Made by a program: the position numbers and the translations under genes. The notes beneath the pieces were generated by a model, which ran no database searches, was not told where the DNA came from, and saw only the letters and a list, made by a program, of their open reading frames with translations. A stretch of DNA of 64,000 bases from Anaerostipes butyraticus (GTDB lineage Bacteria; Bacillota; Clostridia; Lachnospirales; Lachnospiraceae), in the NCBI RefSeq assembly GCF_016586355.1, contig NZ_BLYI01000070.1, positions 47,134-111,133 on the forward strand, written 5' to 3'. Numbering within the stretch: position 1 is the stretch's first letter; every line of letters begins with the position of its first letter. Below are positions 36,190 to 45,278 of this stretch, piece by piece.

Positions 36190-36798
36190 TCAAATCTCCC
36201 AAAAGTACAGATACCCTTCCACATCTCTTCTTGCACTTCCCGCAAGCCAGAAATTTTTATATCTGCGCATCTCCTCAAATTCTCCCTCTGGCATTTTTCC
36301 GGAACCGCTTTCCGCAAAAACATACACATAAAATGGTTCTTTTCTTTTTTCCGCTTCTATGATTTCTGCCGCATCTACATAAGCGCTTCCGATATCCAGC
36401 CGCTTCCCCTGGCGGGAGCAGACCGCTGTCTGCTCATATATTTCAATTCCTTCTGTCATAAACAAAAACAATTTTACCGGATGGATCCAGATACAGTCGT
36501 CTGATATCACTTCCATTTCACATGGAATCTGTCTTCCGGAAATATAATCTCTTAATTTCCAAAGACTCTTTCTTTCCCTGCGGTTTTCGGCCCGGAGGAT
36601 TCCCATTCCTCCGAGTTCCGGCATCTGAGAGATTACTTTCTCTTCCAGCATCATCACCGCTTTCCCCTGAGCATGCTGGAAATGTGCTTCTACCGCATTT
36701 TGCAAAGTCGCTCCAATATACAAAACATCTGCCTTTTTATCTCTTTTTAAAATAGGGTACTCTGGAAATTCTATCTTCTCCTGCCAGATTGAATGCAT
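36190..36798 (-). CDS. Unknown protein, degenerate FAD-oxidoreductase-like N-terminus
   Basis: 202 residues from the ATG at 36796-36798 (GAGGCGG upstream). The start SIWQEKIEFPEYPILKRDKKADVLYIGA resembles DadA-type flavin oxidoreductases (SIWQ...LP.FP.L..D...DVLIIGGG), but the glycine-rich dinucleotide loop is replaced by GATLQNA and the length is half of normal. The end (FYVYVFAESGSGKMPEG...FWLAGSARRD) faintly resembles the C-terminal part of the same enzymes. It may be a shrunken relative that no longer binds FAD. It lies just after asnS on the same strand. I do not assign a function. Confidence 0.55.
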   Translation of the reverse strand: MHSIWQEKIEFPEYPILKRDKKADVLYIGATLQNAVEAHFQHAQGKAVMMLEEKVISQMPELGGMGILRAENRRERKSLWKLRDYISGRQIPCEMEVISDDCIWIHPVKLFLFMTEGIEIYEQTAVCSRQGKRLDIGSAYVDAAEIIEAEKRKEPFYVYVFAESGSGKMPEGEFEEMRRYKNFWLAGSARRDVEGYLYFWEI

Positions 36799-36860
36799 GA
36801 TGCCGCCTCTCTTTCTTCTCTTCCGGATTTTTCTAAGAGATAGCATATGCATTTTATCTT

Positions 36861-38246
36861 TTAATATTTACACTTTCCAACAGTTCTTGGATACGGAATC
36901 ACATCTCTGATATTTGCCATACCGGTGACGTACATAACCATTCTTTCAAATCCAAGTCCAAAGCCGGAATGTCTGGTGGACCCGTATTTTCGAAGATCCA
37001 GATAGAAATCATAATCTTTTGGATCCATACCCAGTTCTGCCATTCGCTTCTCCAGTTTCTCCAGAGAATCTTCTCTCTGGCTTCCTCCGATGATCTCTCC
37101 GATCGCCGGTACCAGAAGGTCCATGGCAGCCACAGTTTTCTCATCATCGTTCATTTTCATATAAAACGCTTTGATGTCTTTTGGATAATCTGTCACAAAA
37201 ACCGGCTTTTTAAATACTTTCTCTGTCAGAAATCGTTCATGCTCTGTCTGCAGATCAATTCCCCAGGATACTTTATACTGGAACTGATCATTATGCTGTT
37301 CCAGTATTTTTACAGCTTCTGTATAAGTCACTCTGCCAAACTCTGATTCCGCTACGTGATGCAGCCGCTCCAAAAGCCCTTTGTCTACAAATTGATTAAA
37401 AAATTTCATTTCTTCCGGTGCATATTCCAGAACATAACCGATGATATATTTGATCATCTGTTCCGCGATTTCCATGTTGTCTTCCAGATCCGCAAATGCC
37501 ATTTCCGGCTCAATCATCCAGAATTCCGCCGCATGTCTTGTTGTATTGGATTCTTCTGCCCTGAATGTCGGTCCAAACGTATAAATATTGCGAAACGCCT
37601 GGGCAAAAGTCTCTCCGGCCAGCTGCCCGCTGACGGTCAGATTTACCGGTTTTTCAAAGAAATCTTCTTCATAATTGATCTCGCCTTTTTTCACTGCTGC
37701 TTCCAGATCCAGTGTCGTTACCTGGAACATTTCTCCTGCGCCTTCGCAGTCCTGGCCTGTAATGATCGGCGTATGAACATAAACAAAATCCCGTTCCATA
37801 AAAAATTTATGGATAGCATACGCTACCAGAGACCGTACCCGGAATACTGCCTGAAATGTATTGGCTCTTGGCCGCAGATGCGCGATCTTTCTCAGATATT
37901 CAAATGTATGACGCTTTTTCTGAAGCGGATAATCAAAGGAACAGCTTCCTTCAATTTCCACGCTTTTTGCCTGAATTTCAAATGGCTGTTTTGCCTCCGG
38001 CGTTGCCACCAGGGTTCCGGTTACAATTACGGCCGTCCCCACATTTAACTTTGCAGCTTCTCCAAAGTTGTCTAATTCTTTATCGTATACTACCTGAACC
38101 GGGTTAAAAAAAGTTCCGTCATTTATAATTAAAAATCCAAAATTTTTCGATCCGCGGTTGCTTTTCACCCAGCCGCATATTTCCACATCCTGCTGATCAT
38201 ACTCTTTATAATTTTTGTACAGCTGTCTTCCTGTTATCAAATTCAT
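36861..38246 (-). CDS. asnS: Asparaginyl-tRNA synthetase
   Basis: 461-residue class IIb aminoacyl-tRNA synthetase. The N-terminal OB-fold anticodon domain ([27 protein letters not shown]) is followed by motif 1 ([16 protein letters not shown]), motif 2 ([22 protein letters not shown]) and motif 3 ([27 protein letters not shown]). HAAEFWM and the short hinge are asparaginyl-type rather than aspartyl-type. It charges tRNA-Asn; a tRNA-Asn gene lies at the far right of the window. No T-box leader is seen. Confidence 0.95.
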   Translation of the reverse strand: MNLITGRQLYKNYKEYDQQDVEICGWVKSNRGSKNFGFLIINDGTFFNPVQVVYDKELDNFGEAAKLNVGTAVIVTGTLVATPEAKQPFEIQAKSVEIEGSCSFDYPLQKKRHTFEYLRKIAHLRPRANTFQAVFRVRSLVAYAIHKFFMERDFVYVHTPIITGQDCEGAGEMFQVTTLDLEAAVKKGEINYEEDFFEKPVNLTVSGQLAGETFAQAFRNIYTFGPTFRAEESNTTRHAAEFWMIEPEMAFADLEDNMEIAEQMIKYIIGYVLEYAPEEMKFFNQFVDKGLLERLHHVAESEFGRVTYTEAVKILEQHNDQFQYKVSWGIDLQTEHERFLTEKVFKKPVFVTDYPKDIKAFYMKMNDDEKTVAAMDLLVPAIGEIIGGSQREDSLEKLEKRMAELGMDPKDYDFYLDLRKYGSTRHSGFGLGFERMVMYVTGMANIRDVIPYPRTVGKCKY

Positions 38247-38274
38247 TTACAGAATATCCTCCAAATCATCATAT

Positions 38275-38694
38275 TTAAAATTCAAAAAGATTCAGTCCGG
38301 TTTCTTCATCAAACTTTCGATCTACCGTGCCGTTGATTTCCGTCAATACCAGTTCTCCGGTTCCGCTGATCACAGCTTCCTGCAGATGTCCGCCAAATAC
38401 ATTTCCCTGCTCATCCGCAGCACTAATATGAAAATGTGCATAGGTCTCCCCGTTCATGGTGTTGATATTCCCGCCAATAGAAACGATTTCCAGATCACCT
38501 TCCCACGTATGACCTTTAAATACTTTTTCTTTCGTATCAAAAACGCCTGCTGTGACCTTTCCTGCAGCGCCAATCCCTGTCAGATACGCAAGCTTTATCT
38601 TCTCTTTTTCCGCAACGAATTTTAAGCTTTCTGCGATTTCTTCTCCGCGGTCCAGACGGATCACATACTGATTTTCAAATTTGCGATAGTCCAT
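38275..38694 (-). CDS. PPC/DUF296 domain protein
   Basis: 139-residue protein with one PPC (plant and prokaryote conserved, DUF296) domain: YVIRLDRGEEIAESLKFVAEKEKIKLAYLTGIGAAGKVTAGVF, then LEIVSIGGNINTMNGETYAHFHISAADEQGNVFGGHL and GTGELVLTEING. The GETYAHFHIS and GNVFGGHL parts carry the conserved histidines of the trimeric domain. Plant members bind DNA through an added AT-hook, which is absent here; bacterial single-domain forms have no settled role. It lies 28 bases upstream of asnS. Confidence 0.85.
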   Translation of the reverse strand: MDYRKFENQYVIRLDRGEEIAESLKFVAEKEKIKLAYLTGIGAAGKVTAGVFDTKEKVFKGHTWEGDLEIVSIGGNINTMNGETYAHFHISAADEQGNVFGGHLQEAVISGTGELVLTEINGTVDRKFDEETGLNLFEF

Positions 38695-38781
38695 TGTCTG
38701 CCTCCTTCTAAATGTACCGGAATTTCTCCGGTTTTCCTATGATTAAGATTATAAAACAATCCCTTGCATCCAACAAGATAC

Positions 38782-38822
38782 AAAAAGTCTCCGGCGGCTC
38801 CCTTTTTGCCGCACAGAGACTT
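38782..38822 (-). terminator. Terminator after the taurine-type operon
   Basis: On the minus strand AAGTCTC/GAGACTT with an internal GCGGC/GCCGC pair, followed by TTTTTG. It ends the long minus-strand run that finishes with the iron alcohol dehydrogenase. Confidence 0.75.
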
Positions 38823-38872
38823 CCTGTACTGTAATATCTGTTTCTTTTTATTTAGATTCCGGACTTTTCTGA

Positions 38873-39991
38873 TTATCTCATGCTTTCATACAGATCTCTC
38901 AGTATTTCATCCGTAATTTTCACCGGATTGTTTTCAAGATTCGGATGATGGCTGATCCGAATCAGCTCATCAATCTGTTCATCTGTTAAATTTAAATCTT
39001 TCAGGTCAGTTCTCAATCCCATTTTTTCTTTCAGGTCGTGGATGGCGTCTGCCATTTCATCCACATCCTGAAATCCAAGCTTTCTGGCAAAATCCTGTAC
39101 CCTTCCGTTTTCCACATCTTTATTGACTCTTGCGAAATAATCCAGAGTCAGGCCGCAGGCCTCGCCATGCGGAATATGATACAGATTGGTCAGCGGGAAA
39201 GAACATGCGTGGGATGATGTGGTTTTCGGCAGTGTGAACGCCAGCCCCGCGATGACCGATGCCTCACACATTTTTTCTCTTGCTTCTTCATCTTCCGGAT
39301 TCTGATATGCCCGGTACAGATACTGAAATACCAGACCTGCCGCATGGACCGCACATGCGTCACAAATTGGCTGATGCCCTCTGCTCCAGTATCCTTCCAG
39401 AGCGTGGGATAAAACATCAATCCCGGTTCCCGCCGTTACTTTCGGCGGCATCGTATAAGTCAGTTCCGGATCGATAATGGCATAAGAAGGATAGAAACTG
39501 TCAGATACGATCGGTGATTTTTTCTGGTTTTTATGATCCGTTAAAACCGCCACACAAGTCACCTCACTGCCGGTTCCTGCTGTTGTGGGAACTGCAATGA
39601 TCGGAAGATGTGTTTTTGGCAGAACCTTTCCCGTTCCATGATATTCCCGGATGGAGTCACCTGTCATGGCTGCCGCTGCCGCTGCTTTTGCACAGTCCAT
39701 GGAACTTCCGCCTCCCAGTGCCACGACAAAATCAATCTTCTCCTGACGGATTATTTCGGCACAGGCGTCCACTTCCTCCACATCCGGATTCGGTGATATT
39801 TTTCCAAACGCACCTACCAGAGTTCCTTTGCTGTCTCCAATGATCCGGTCTGCCAGTCCATTGGTAAAGAAAAACGGATCTGCTGCCAGCAGGCCTCTTT
39901 TGCATCCCATAGCTTCCGCCAGATCTTTAATTTCTGAAACCCTTCCTTTTCCAAACCGGATCTTTACCGGCTGTAAATAATCCCAATTCAT
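38873..39991 (-). CDS. Iron-containing alcohol dehydrogenase (possible sulfoacetaldehyde reductase)
   Basis: 372-residue group III metal-dependent alcohol dehydrogenase. NAD-binding segments are GGGSSMDCAKA (residues 94-104) and PTTAGTGSEVT; metal ligands are Asp and His in GTGIDVLSHALEGYWSRG and the two His of SHACSFPLTNLYHIPHG. Genes of this family reduce sulfoacetaldehyde to isethionate in some taurine users. It lies 11 bases after a class III aminotransferase and at the end of the sulfonate-transport region, so an aldehyde made by that transaminase is its likely substrate. Other omega-amino-acid-derived aldehydes remain possible. Confidence 0.82.
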   Translation of the reverse strand: MNWDYLQPVKIRFGKGRVSEIKDLAEAMGCKRGLLAADPFFFTNGLADRIIGDSKGTLVGAFGKISPNPDVEEVDACAEIIRQEKIDFVVALGGGSSMDCAKAAAAAAMTGDSIREYHGTGKVLPKTHLPIIAVPTTAGTGSEVTCVAVLTDHKNQKKSPIVSDSFYPSYAIIDPELTYTMPPKVTAGTGIDVLSHALEGYWSRGHQPICDACAVHAAGLVFQYLYRAYQNPEDEEAREKMCEASVIAGLAFTLPKTTSSHACSFPLTNLYHIPHGEACGLTLDYFARVNKDVENGRVQDFARKLGFQDVDEMADAIHDLKEKMGLRTDLKDLNLTDEQIDELIRISHHPNLENNPVKITDEILRDLYESMR

Positions 39992-40002
39992 ATGTCCCTC
40001 CT

Positions 40003-41340
40003 CTAATCGCAGTATTTCTCGTCTACCATTGTCAGTACTTCATCCAAAATCGGAAGATATTCTTCCAGCTCTTCTTTTGTAATGATCAGCGGAGGACAGA
40101 TTTCAATGAAGTTCTCTCTTCCGAATGTCGCAAATCCCCGTTTCTTCAGTTCTGCAAAAATCCATGGCATTACCGGTCCCGGAACACCGTATTCCTGCAT
40201 TGGTTCTCTTGTCTCCTTATTTTTTACAACTTCCAGTGCCCCAAATAATCCAATGCATCTTGCCTCTCCAATGCACTTATGTTTCTCTGCCATTTCATTC
40301 ATAAAAGCGGAAACGATTTCGTGCATCTCTGCCACGTGCTCCCCAATTTTATGTTCTTTATAATAATTCATGGCTGCGACGCCTGCTGCGCAGGCAAGAG
40401 TGTGACCTGAATAGGTAAGACCGCACTGCAGAACATTTTCTTCAAAATATTCCGCGATCTTTTTATTTACAATCACTCCTCCCAAAGGAACATATCCGCA
40501 GGTAACTCCTTTGGCAAATGTGATCATATCCGGTTTAAAATCAAAATTCTGCCATGCAAACCATTTTCCTGTCCGGAAAAATCCTGCCATTACTTCGTCA
40601 CAGATCATCAGGATTCCATATTTGTCGCAAAGAGCCCTGACTCCTTCCATATAACCATCCGGCGGAAGAATAACGCCGTTGGCGCCAACAATAGACTCCA
40701 TTAAAATGGCTGCTACATTATTGGTTCCCTCATATCGAAGCTGCAGATCCAAGTCTGCCAGAGCCTTCTTTGTCACTTCCGCATCATCTTTTCCCTTTGT
40801 ATATCCGTCCCGGTACATATGCGGATTCATAAATTTTACAAATCCATTGGCGCCTCCGATCTCTGCCGCAAATCTTCTCCAGTCACCGGAAGCATTGGAA
40901 GATCCGAGTGTCGCTCCGTGATAGCTTCGATAACAGGAGAAGATTTTTGTTCTTCCTGTTACCATTCTTGCCATTTTAATGGCGTTTTCGTTGGATTCTG
41001 CCCCTGCATTGGTAAAAAACACTCTCTTGTAAGTATCTTCTCCTGCTGCTTCCACCAGCATTTTGGCCAGCCGGCTTTTTGGTTCACTTGCATAAGCCGG
41101 AGCCATAAAGCACATTTTATCTGCCTGTTCTTTGATTGCATCTACGATTTCCGGAAGCTCATGTCCCAGATTGGAACATACCAGCAAAGATGCCATATCT
41201 GCATATTTATTTCCATCATAATCCCAGAAATAAATTCCTTTTGCCTTTTCCACCGGCAGAACATCCTGCCCTGCTTTTCCCCATGACTGGAGAATATATT
41301 TTTTATGCATTTCCTGTATTTCTTTTCCTTGTAAGCTCAT
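40003..41340 (-). CDS. Class III aminotransferase (possible taurine aminotransferase), copy 1
   Basis: 445-residue PLP-dependent omega-aminotransferase. The PLP lysine is in TFAKGVTCGYVPLGG near residue 282 and the cofactor-binding Asp in LMICDEVMAGFFRTGK; FFTNAGAESNENAIKMAR and YRSYHGATLGSS complete the site. The start HKKYILQSWGKAGQDVLPVEKAKGIYFWDYDGNKY is shared with its paralogue at 48178. Its neighbours (iron alcohol dehydrogenase, TauABC-like importer, TauE/SafE exporter) suggest an amino-sulfonate such as taurine as amino donor. GABA, beta-alanine or another omega-amino acid cannot be excluded. Confidence 0.82.
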   Translation of the reverse strand: MSLQGKEIQEMHKKYILQSWGKAGQDVLPVEKAKGIYFWDYDGNKYADMASLLVCSNLGHELPEIVDAIKEQADKMCFMAPAYASEPKSRLAKMLVEAAGEDTYKRVFFTNAGAESNENAIKMARMVTGRTKIFSCYRSYHGATLGSSNASGDWRRFAAEIGGANGFVKFMNPHMYRDGYTKGKDDAEVTKKALADLDLQLRYEGTNNVAAILMESIVGANGVILPPDGYMEGVRALCDKYGILMICDEVMAGFFRTGKWFAWQNFDFKPDMITFAKGVTCGYVPLGGVIVNKKIAEYFEENVLQCGLTYSGHTLACAAGVAAMNYYKEHKIGEHVAEMHEIVSAFMNEMAEKHKCIGEARCIGLFGALEVVKNKETREPMQEYGVPGPVMPWIFAELKKRGFATFGRENFIEICPPLIITKEELEEYLPILDEVLTMVDEKYCD

Positions 41341-41468
41341 CGTTTCTGCCCCTTTCTTTTATTCATTGTCATTTGCTTTTTTGTATCGTATCCCCTTTTA
41401 TACCTTGATTCAATGTGTTGAAGCCTGGTTTTAAATAGGCTTTGGCACATTTCGAAACGTGCGCCTGC

Positions 41469-42635
41469 CTACAGGATTTCCTGGATCATAAACGCAATTT
41501 TAAACCTGGCGCGCACGTCCAGGCTGGACAGATTAAATCCTGTGATTTCCTCGATTTTATTAATTTTCTTGTTTATGGTGTTGCGATGCACATATAACTC
41601 CTCCGCCGCTTCTTTTACACTTCCGTCATGATTCAGGTAACACTCCAGCACCTTGCAGTAATCAGTCTGTTTCGCTTCGTCATATTTCAGCAGCGGCCCC
41701 ATCATCTCCATATAATATTCCCTGACAATCTCCGTATCCTCCATGGCAAGGAGCAGCTTATACAGTCCCAGTTCATTGTATACAACCGCTGTTTTGTTCT
41801 GATTCCTTCTCTTTTGCAGCTTTAAGACGCCCTGAGCCTGACGGTAGCTCTTGGCAATACATTTCATGTTTTTTGTACACCGCCCAATTCCAATATAGCT
41901 TTTCTCTTCTTTTCGCAGCATACATTCATACTGCCTCATCATCTGCTGCAAAATTTCTTTCACTTCTTCGTCCGCCATCTGATGAAAAATCAGCAGGATT
42001 TCTTCGTCCTGTTCAAAGATAATCACGTCCCGGTATCGGTAAGAAAGCTGATTTTCAATATATTTTTGAAATCGCTGACGGCGTTCTTTCTCAACCGGCT
42101 GGGCGCCTTCCAAAATCTCTATGGCTGCCACACAGTACGACCATCCGGGAGAATAATGGTATCGTTCCAGAGCCGGAATATACAGATCTTCCTGTGTCGG
42201 GAAAAAGATCGCATTTTTTACCGCGCTGGATAATTCCATATTGGCTTTATCTTCCTCTGTGATCTTCAGGCAGAAAATCTGCATAATATGAGCCATATGC
42301 GTCTCCCACGGCACCGTGATCAGCGGGAAATTCCTTTCTTCACAATACTTTATGATTTTTTCCGGCACCTCTTTGATATACGGCCCGATATTTACAATGA
42401 TTGCCGTTGCCTGATTATTGATAATGCATTTTACCATCTCAAAAAAATCTTCCTCTGATTTTAATGCCGCCCCTGTAGTAAATGCAATTTCCTGTCCTTC
42501 CAGAAATGTAGAAATTTCTATTGACTCTACCATATGTGTCCATCGTACCGCACGATCCAGATTATTCTTCCCCGCTAAGATCTGAATTCTTTCTTCCTCT
42601 ACAGATTCCAGAAGCTTCCGCAGCGTTACTGCCAT
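41469..42635 (-). CDS. PucR-family transcriptional regulator, copy 1
   Basis: 388 residues from the ATG at 42633-42635 (AAGGAGG upstream). The N-terminal PucR-like ligand domain (LAGKNNLDRAVRWTHMVESIEISTFLEGQEIAFTTG; AIIVNIGPYIKEVPEKIIKYCEERNFPLITVPWE) is followed by a GGDEF-like middle part and a C-terminal helix-turn-helix (ECYLNHDGSVKEAAEELYVHRNTINKKINKIEEITG). PucR proteins activate purine and nitrogen-compound catabolism. It is between the exporter gene and the aminotransferase gene, and very likely controls one or both. A second PucR gene lies at 49630. Confidence 0.88.
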   Translation of the reverse strand: MAVTLRKLLESVEEERIQILAGKNNLDRAVRWTHMVESIEISTFLEGQEIAFTTGAALKSEEDFFEMVKCIINNQATAIIVNIGPYIKEVPEKIIKYCEERNFPLITVPWETHMAHIMQIFCLKITEEDKANMELSSAVKNAIFFPTQEDLYIPALERYHYSPGWSYCVAAIEILEGAQPVEKERRQRFQKYIENQLSYRYRDVIIFEQDEEILLIFHQMADEEVKEILQQMMRQYECMLRKEEKSYIGIGRCTKNMKCIAKSYRQAQGVLKLQKRRNQNKTAVVYNELGLYKLLLAMEDTEIVREYYMEMMGPLLKYDEAKQTDYCKVLECYLNHDGSVKEAAEELYVHRNTINKKINKIEEITGFNLSSLDVRARFKIAFMIQEIL

Positions 42636-42668
42636 ATGCATCCCTCCTTTTTCCCGCAGGCCCCGTTT

Positions 42669-43379
42669 CTATGGCACCAGCACAGATAGGCCGGAAACTG
42701 CCAGAAGAATATATGTCAGTTTTAAAAAAACTGACTGATTGATTTTCTTTTGTATTTTGTTGCCAATATAAATCGCCAAAAACAATGGTATGATTCCCAG
42801 GCCGGTTATTTTGAGAACCTCCGCCGTCATGCTTCCGTGAAGTTCATCTGAAATCATTAAAAATAAATTTAATATGACCCAGACCGGAGCCACGGTCGCC
42901 CGAAACTGATCTTTGTCTTTTATGACTGCAGAAGCATAGACCACCAGAAGCGCTCCTCCGGACACAAACATTCCATGCAGGATTCCCGCAGCCAGAAGAC
43001 TTCCTGTTAAAAGCCAGCCCGGCATCTGAATTTCCCTTGGTATCAGAAGCTTTTTCAATGCGATCAGCAGAATGAAGATTCCATAACAAGGCAGAAGAAA
43101 ATCCAGTGAAACCTTGTCAAAAATCCAGATTCCTATGATCATTCCGCTTCCCATCCAAAGGATGATTTTCCCAAGAATTTTGTACTGGATATATCTGCGG
43201 TTTTCCACCGCGATCCAAAGGCATGAAACAAAGGCCATAATATTTAATATGACCTTTGCCTCTGAAACACCAATCAGCTGTATGGATACCGGCATTGCCA
43301 GCAGCGTACCGGCAAATCCCGTAATTGCCTGAATGACGTTTGCCGCAAACAGAACAAGAAAGAAAATCATCGTTCTCAT
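42669..43379 (-). CDS. tauE: TauE/SafE-family membrane exporter
   Basis: 236 residues with seven to eight hydrophobic segments. Family hallmarks are IQAITGFAGTLLAMPVSIQLIGVSEAKVILNIM in the first half and LLAAGILHGMFVSGGALLVVYASAVIKDKDQFRATVAPVW in the second half, which repeat each other. TauE/SafE proteins export sulfite, sulfoacetate or related sulfonates. The start codon overlaps the ATPase stop by four bases, so the two are translated together. In this context it would remove the sulfonate left after amino-group removal, but sulfite or sulfoacetaldehyde are alternatives. Confidence 0.85.
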   Translation of the reverse strand: MRTMIFFLVLFAANVIQAITGFAGTLLAMPVSIQLIGVSEAKVILNIMAFVSCLWIAVENRRYIQYKILGKIILWMGSGMIIGIWIFDKVSLDFLLPCYGIFILLIALKKLLIPREIQMPGWLLTGSLLAAGILHGMFVSGGALLVVYASAVIKDKDQFRATVAPVWVILNLFLMISDELHGSMTAEVLKITGLGIIPLFLAIYIGNKIQKKINQSVFLKLTYILLAVSGLSVLVP

Positions 43380-44188
43380 AGTTTCAGGGTCTCATTCTGT
43401 TCATTGATAATGTTTAGGATTTCCTCACGAATCTGCATGTATTTTCTCGTATATCTGGCGCTTTCTTTATTCACACCATCGATATCGTAAGTGAAATCAG
43501 TTTCAAATTCTTTTACGATTCTTCCCGGCCGGCTGGACATTACAATGATTCTCGTTGCCAGCGCCAGCGCTTCATCTACATCATGGGTGATCAGGAAAAC
43601 CGTATTCTGTGTCTGACTCCAGATCTTCCGGATCAAGGTCTGCATATTCTGCCTTGTCAGGGCATCCAGAGCTCCAAATGGTTCATCCATCAAAATCATT
43701 CCCGGCTGATTGACCAGCACTCTCGCCAAAGATGCTCTCTGCCTCATGCCGCCGGACAGTTCATACGGCTTATGATCGCCAAAGTCCCCCAGTTCCACCA
43801 AATTCAGATATTTCCTGGTCAGTTCCTCCGTCTCTTTCTTTGGCAGATGCCGGACATTGGGGCCAAACGCCACGTTGTCATGGATATTCAGCCATGGATA
43901 CAGCGTTGGTGTCTGAAACACGACTGCCCTCTCCCAGCTGGCGCCTTCGATTAGTTTCCCATTCATTTTTGCCTCACCTTCTGTTGGTTTCAGGAACCCT
44001 GCCATAATATTCAGCAGGGTGCTCTTTCCACATCCGGAAGGTCCCAGAACACAGATGAACTCTCCTTTTTCAATGTTAAGATTTACATTCTGGAGGGCTG
44101 TTACTTCTCCTCGTTCCCCATTATATTTCAAATTGATATTTTCCAATGTCACCACATGCTGCGGCGCTGCGTTTAAAATTTCTTCCAT
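43376..44188 (-). CDS. tauB: ABC transporter ATPase, sulfonate/taurine/nitrate type
   Basis: 270-residue ATPase of the SsuB/TauB/NrtD group. Walker A is GPSGCGKSTLLNIMAG near residue 50, the Q-loop VFQTPTLYPWLN, signature LSGGMRQRASLARVL and Walker B ILMDEPFGALDALTRQ, then the H-loop LITHDVDEA. There is no C-terminal regulatory or substrate-binding domain. It works with the lipoprotein and permease genes immediately upstream. The family imports sulfonates, taurine, nitrate and other small anions; the neighbouring genes point to a sulfonate or taurine. Confidence 0.9.
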   Translation of the reverse strand: MEEILNAAPQHVVTLENINLKYNGERGEVTALQNVNLNIEKGEFICVLGPSGCGKSTLLNIMAGFLKPTEGEAKMNGKLIEGASWERAVVFQTPTLYPWLNIHDNVAFGPNVRHLPKKETEELTRKYLNLVELGDFGDHKPYELSGGMRQRASLARVLVNQPGMILMDEPFGALDALTRQNMQTLIRKIWSQTQNTVFLITHDVDEALALATRIIVMSSRPGRIVKEFETDFTYDIDGVNKESARYTRKYMQIREEILNIINEQNETLKL

Positions 44189-44207
44189 AAGCTGATCTCC
44201 CTTTCTG

Positions 44208-45251
44208 TTACTCTCCTAAGACTGCTTCAATATATTCCGGAGCGACTGCTTTTTCAAAGGTTGATTTATCCGGCACGCTGGTAATATTCTTCTGATCTTT
44301 CAGGAAGTTTGCAGTATCCAGCAGGTTGTCTGCCAGCTCGCCTACCTTATCACTGGTTCCCAGATATTTGCTGCTGATCTGATCTTTTGCAGATACCCAC
44401 TCAGCTCCTGCAATCTGGGTTTTAATTTCATCTGCAGTTAATCCCAGCTGATCAGATAACGCAGAAACTGCCTCATTCTCATCCTTACTGTAAAGATCTC
44501 TTGCTTCCTGCATTGCCTTAATATATTTCTGTACCAGTTCCGGATGTTTCTCTGCGAAATCAGAACTTACAACTTCCACATTGGCTGTCATATAACCTTC
44601 TTTTGCTGCATCGCCATTGGATACAAGAATTTCTCCTCCATCATCCAGAATGCTCTGAAGCGCCGGCTGCCATACCCAGGCCGCATCAATGTCTCCTCGT
44701 TTCCATGCAGCATATGCACTATTCGTATCCATATCCAGCAGCTTCACATCAGATTCTGACATTCCCTGAGAGTTGAGATAACGAAGCAGACAGTAATGTG
44801 AAGTTGTCGCAAATGGCACCGCAATGGTCTTTCCTTTCAGATCTGCTATGCTCTTAATGTTGTCTTTCTTTCTTACTGCCAGAGACTCAATATTTCCAAG
44901 CACTTCATGGATCCAGATAACCTTTATGTCAATTCCCGTGGAAAGCGCCAGAGCAGCGGATGTGGTTCCTTCCAGTCCAAAATCAATACTGTTGGCTTTC
45001 AACGCATTATTGACGTCTTTTCCTGAGTCAAACTTCACAAGCTTTACTTTAACTCCAAGCTGGTCTTCCAGATAATTTTTTGCTTTTGCAATTCCTTCAT
45101 CATTTGGCATTTCCTGCGTTCCGATTCTTACGGTATCCACTGAATCGGAATCAGAAGAACTGCCGCCGCTTTTACATGCCGTCAGTCCGGTAACTGCCAT
45201 CGCCGCCGCAACGGCGCAGGTTCCTAATTTTTTCCAAAATCTCTTTTTCAT
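44208..45251 (-). CDS. tauA: Substrate-binding lipoprotein, TauA/SsuA-like
   Basis: 347 residues from the ATG at 45249-45251 (AAGGAGA 7 bases upstream; the ATG six bases earlier is too close). A lipoprotein signal (VAAAMAVTGLTAC) gives a lipid-anchored Cys near residue 26. The mature part has the NMT1/SsuA pattern: DTVRIGTQEMPNDEGIAKAKNYLEDQLGVKVKLVKFDSGKDVNNALKANSIDFGLEGTTSAALAL, then LKGKTIAVPFATTSHYCLLRYL and WKRGDIDAAWVWQPAL. It binds the substrate outside the membrane and hands it to the permease. Amino-sulfonate is the likely ligand from context. Confidence 0.9.
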   Translation of the reverse strand: MKKRFWKKLGTCAVAAAMAVTGLTACKSGGSSSDSDSVDTVRIGTQEMPNDEGIAKAKNYLEDQLGVKVKLVKFDSGKDVNNALKANSIDFGLEGTTSAALALSTGIDIKVIWIHEVLGNIESLAVRKKDNIKSIADLKGKTIAVPFATTSHYCLLRYLNSQGMSESDVKLLDMDTNSAYAAWKRGDIDAAWVWQPALQSILDDGGEILVSNGDAAKEGYMTANVEVVSSDFAEKHPELVQKYIKAMQEARDLYSKDENEAVSALSDQLGLTADEIKTQIAGAEWVSAKDQISSKYLGTSDKVGELADNLLDTANFLKDQKNITSVPDKSTFEKAVAPEYIEAVLGE

Positions 45252-45278
45252 ATGCATTCTCCTTTTCTTTCTCGGTTC

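Noticed and set aside
37356..38048. 230-codon open frame on the plus strand inside asnS
   Set aside because: Shadow of asnS; no start signal and no recognisable protein.
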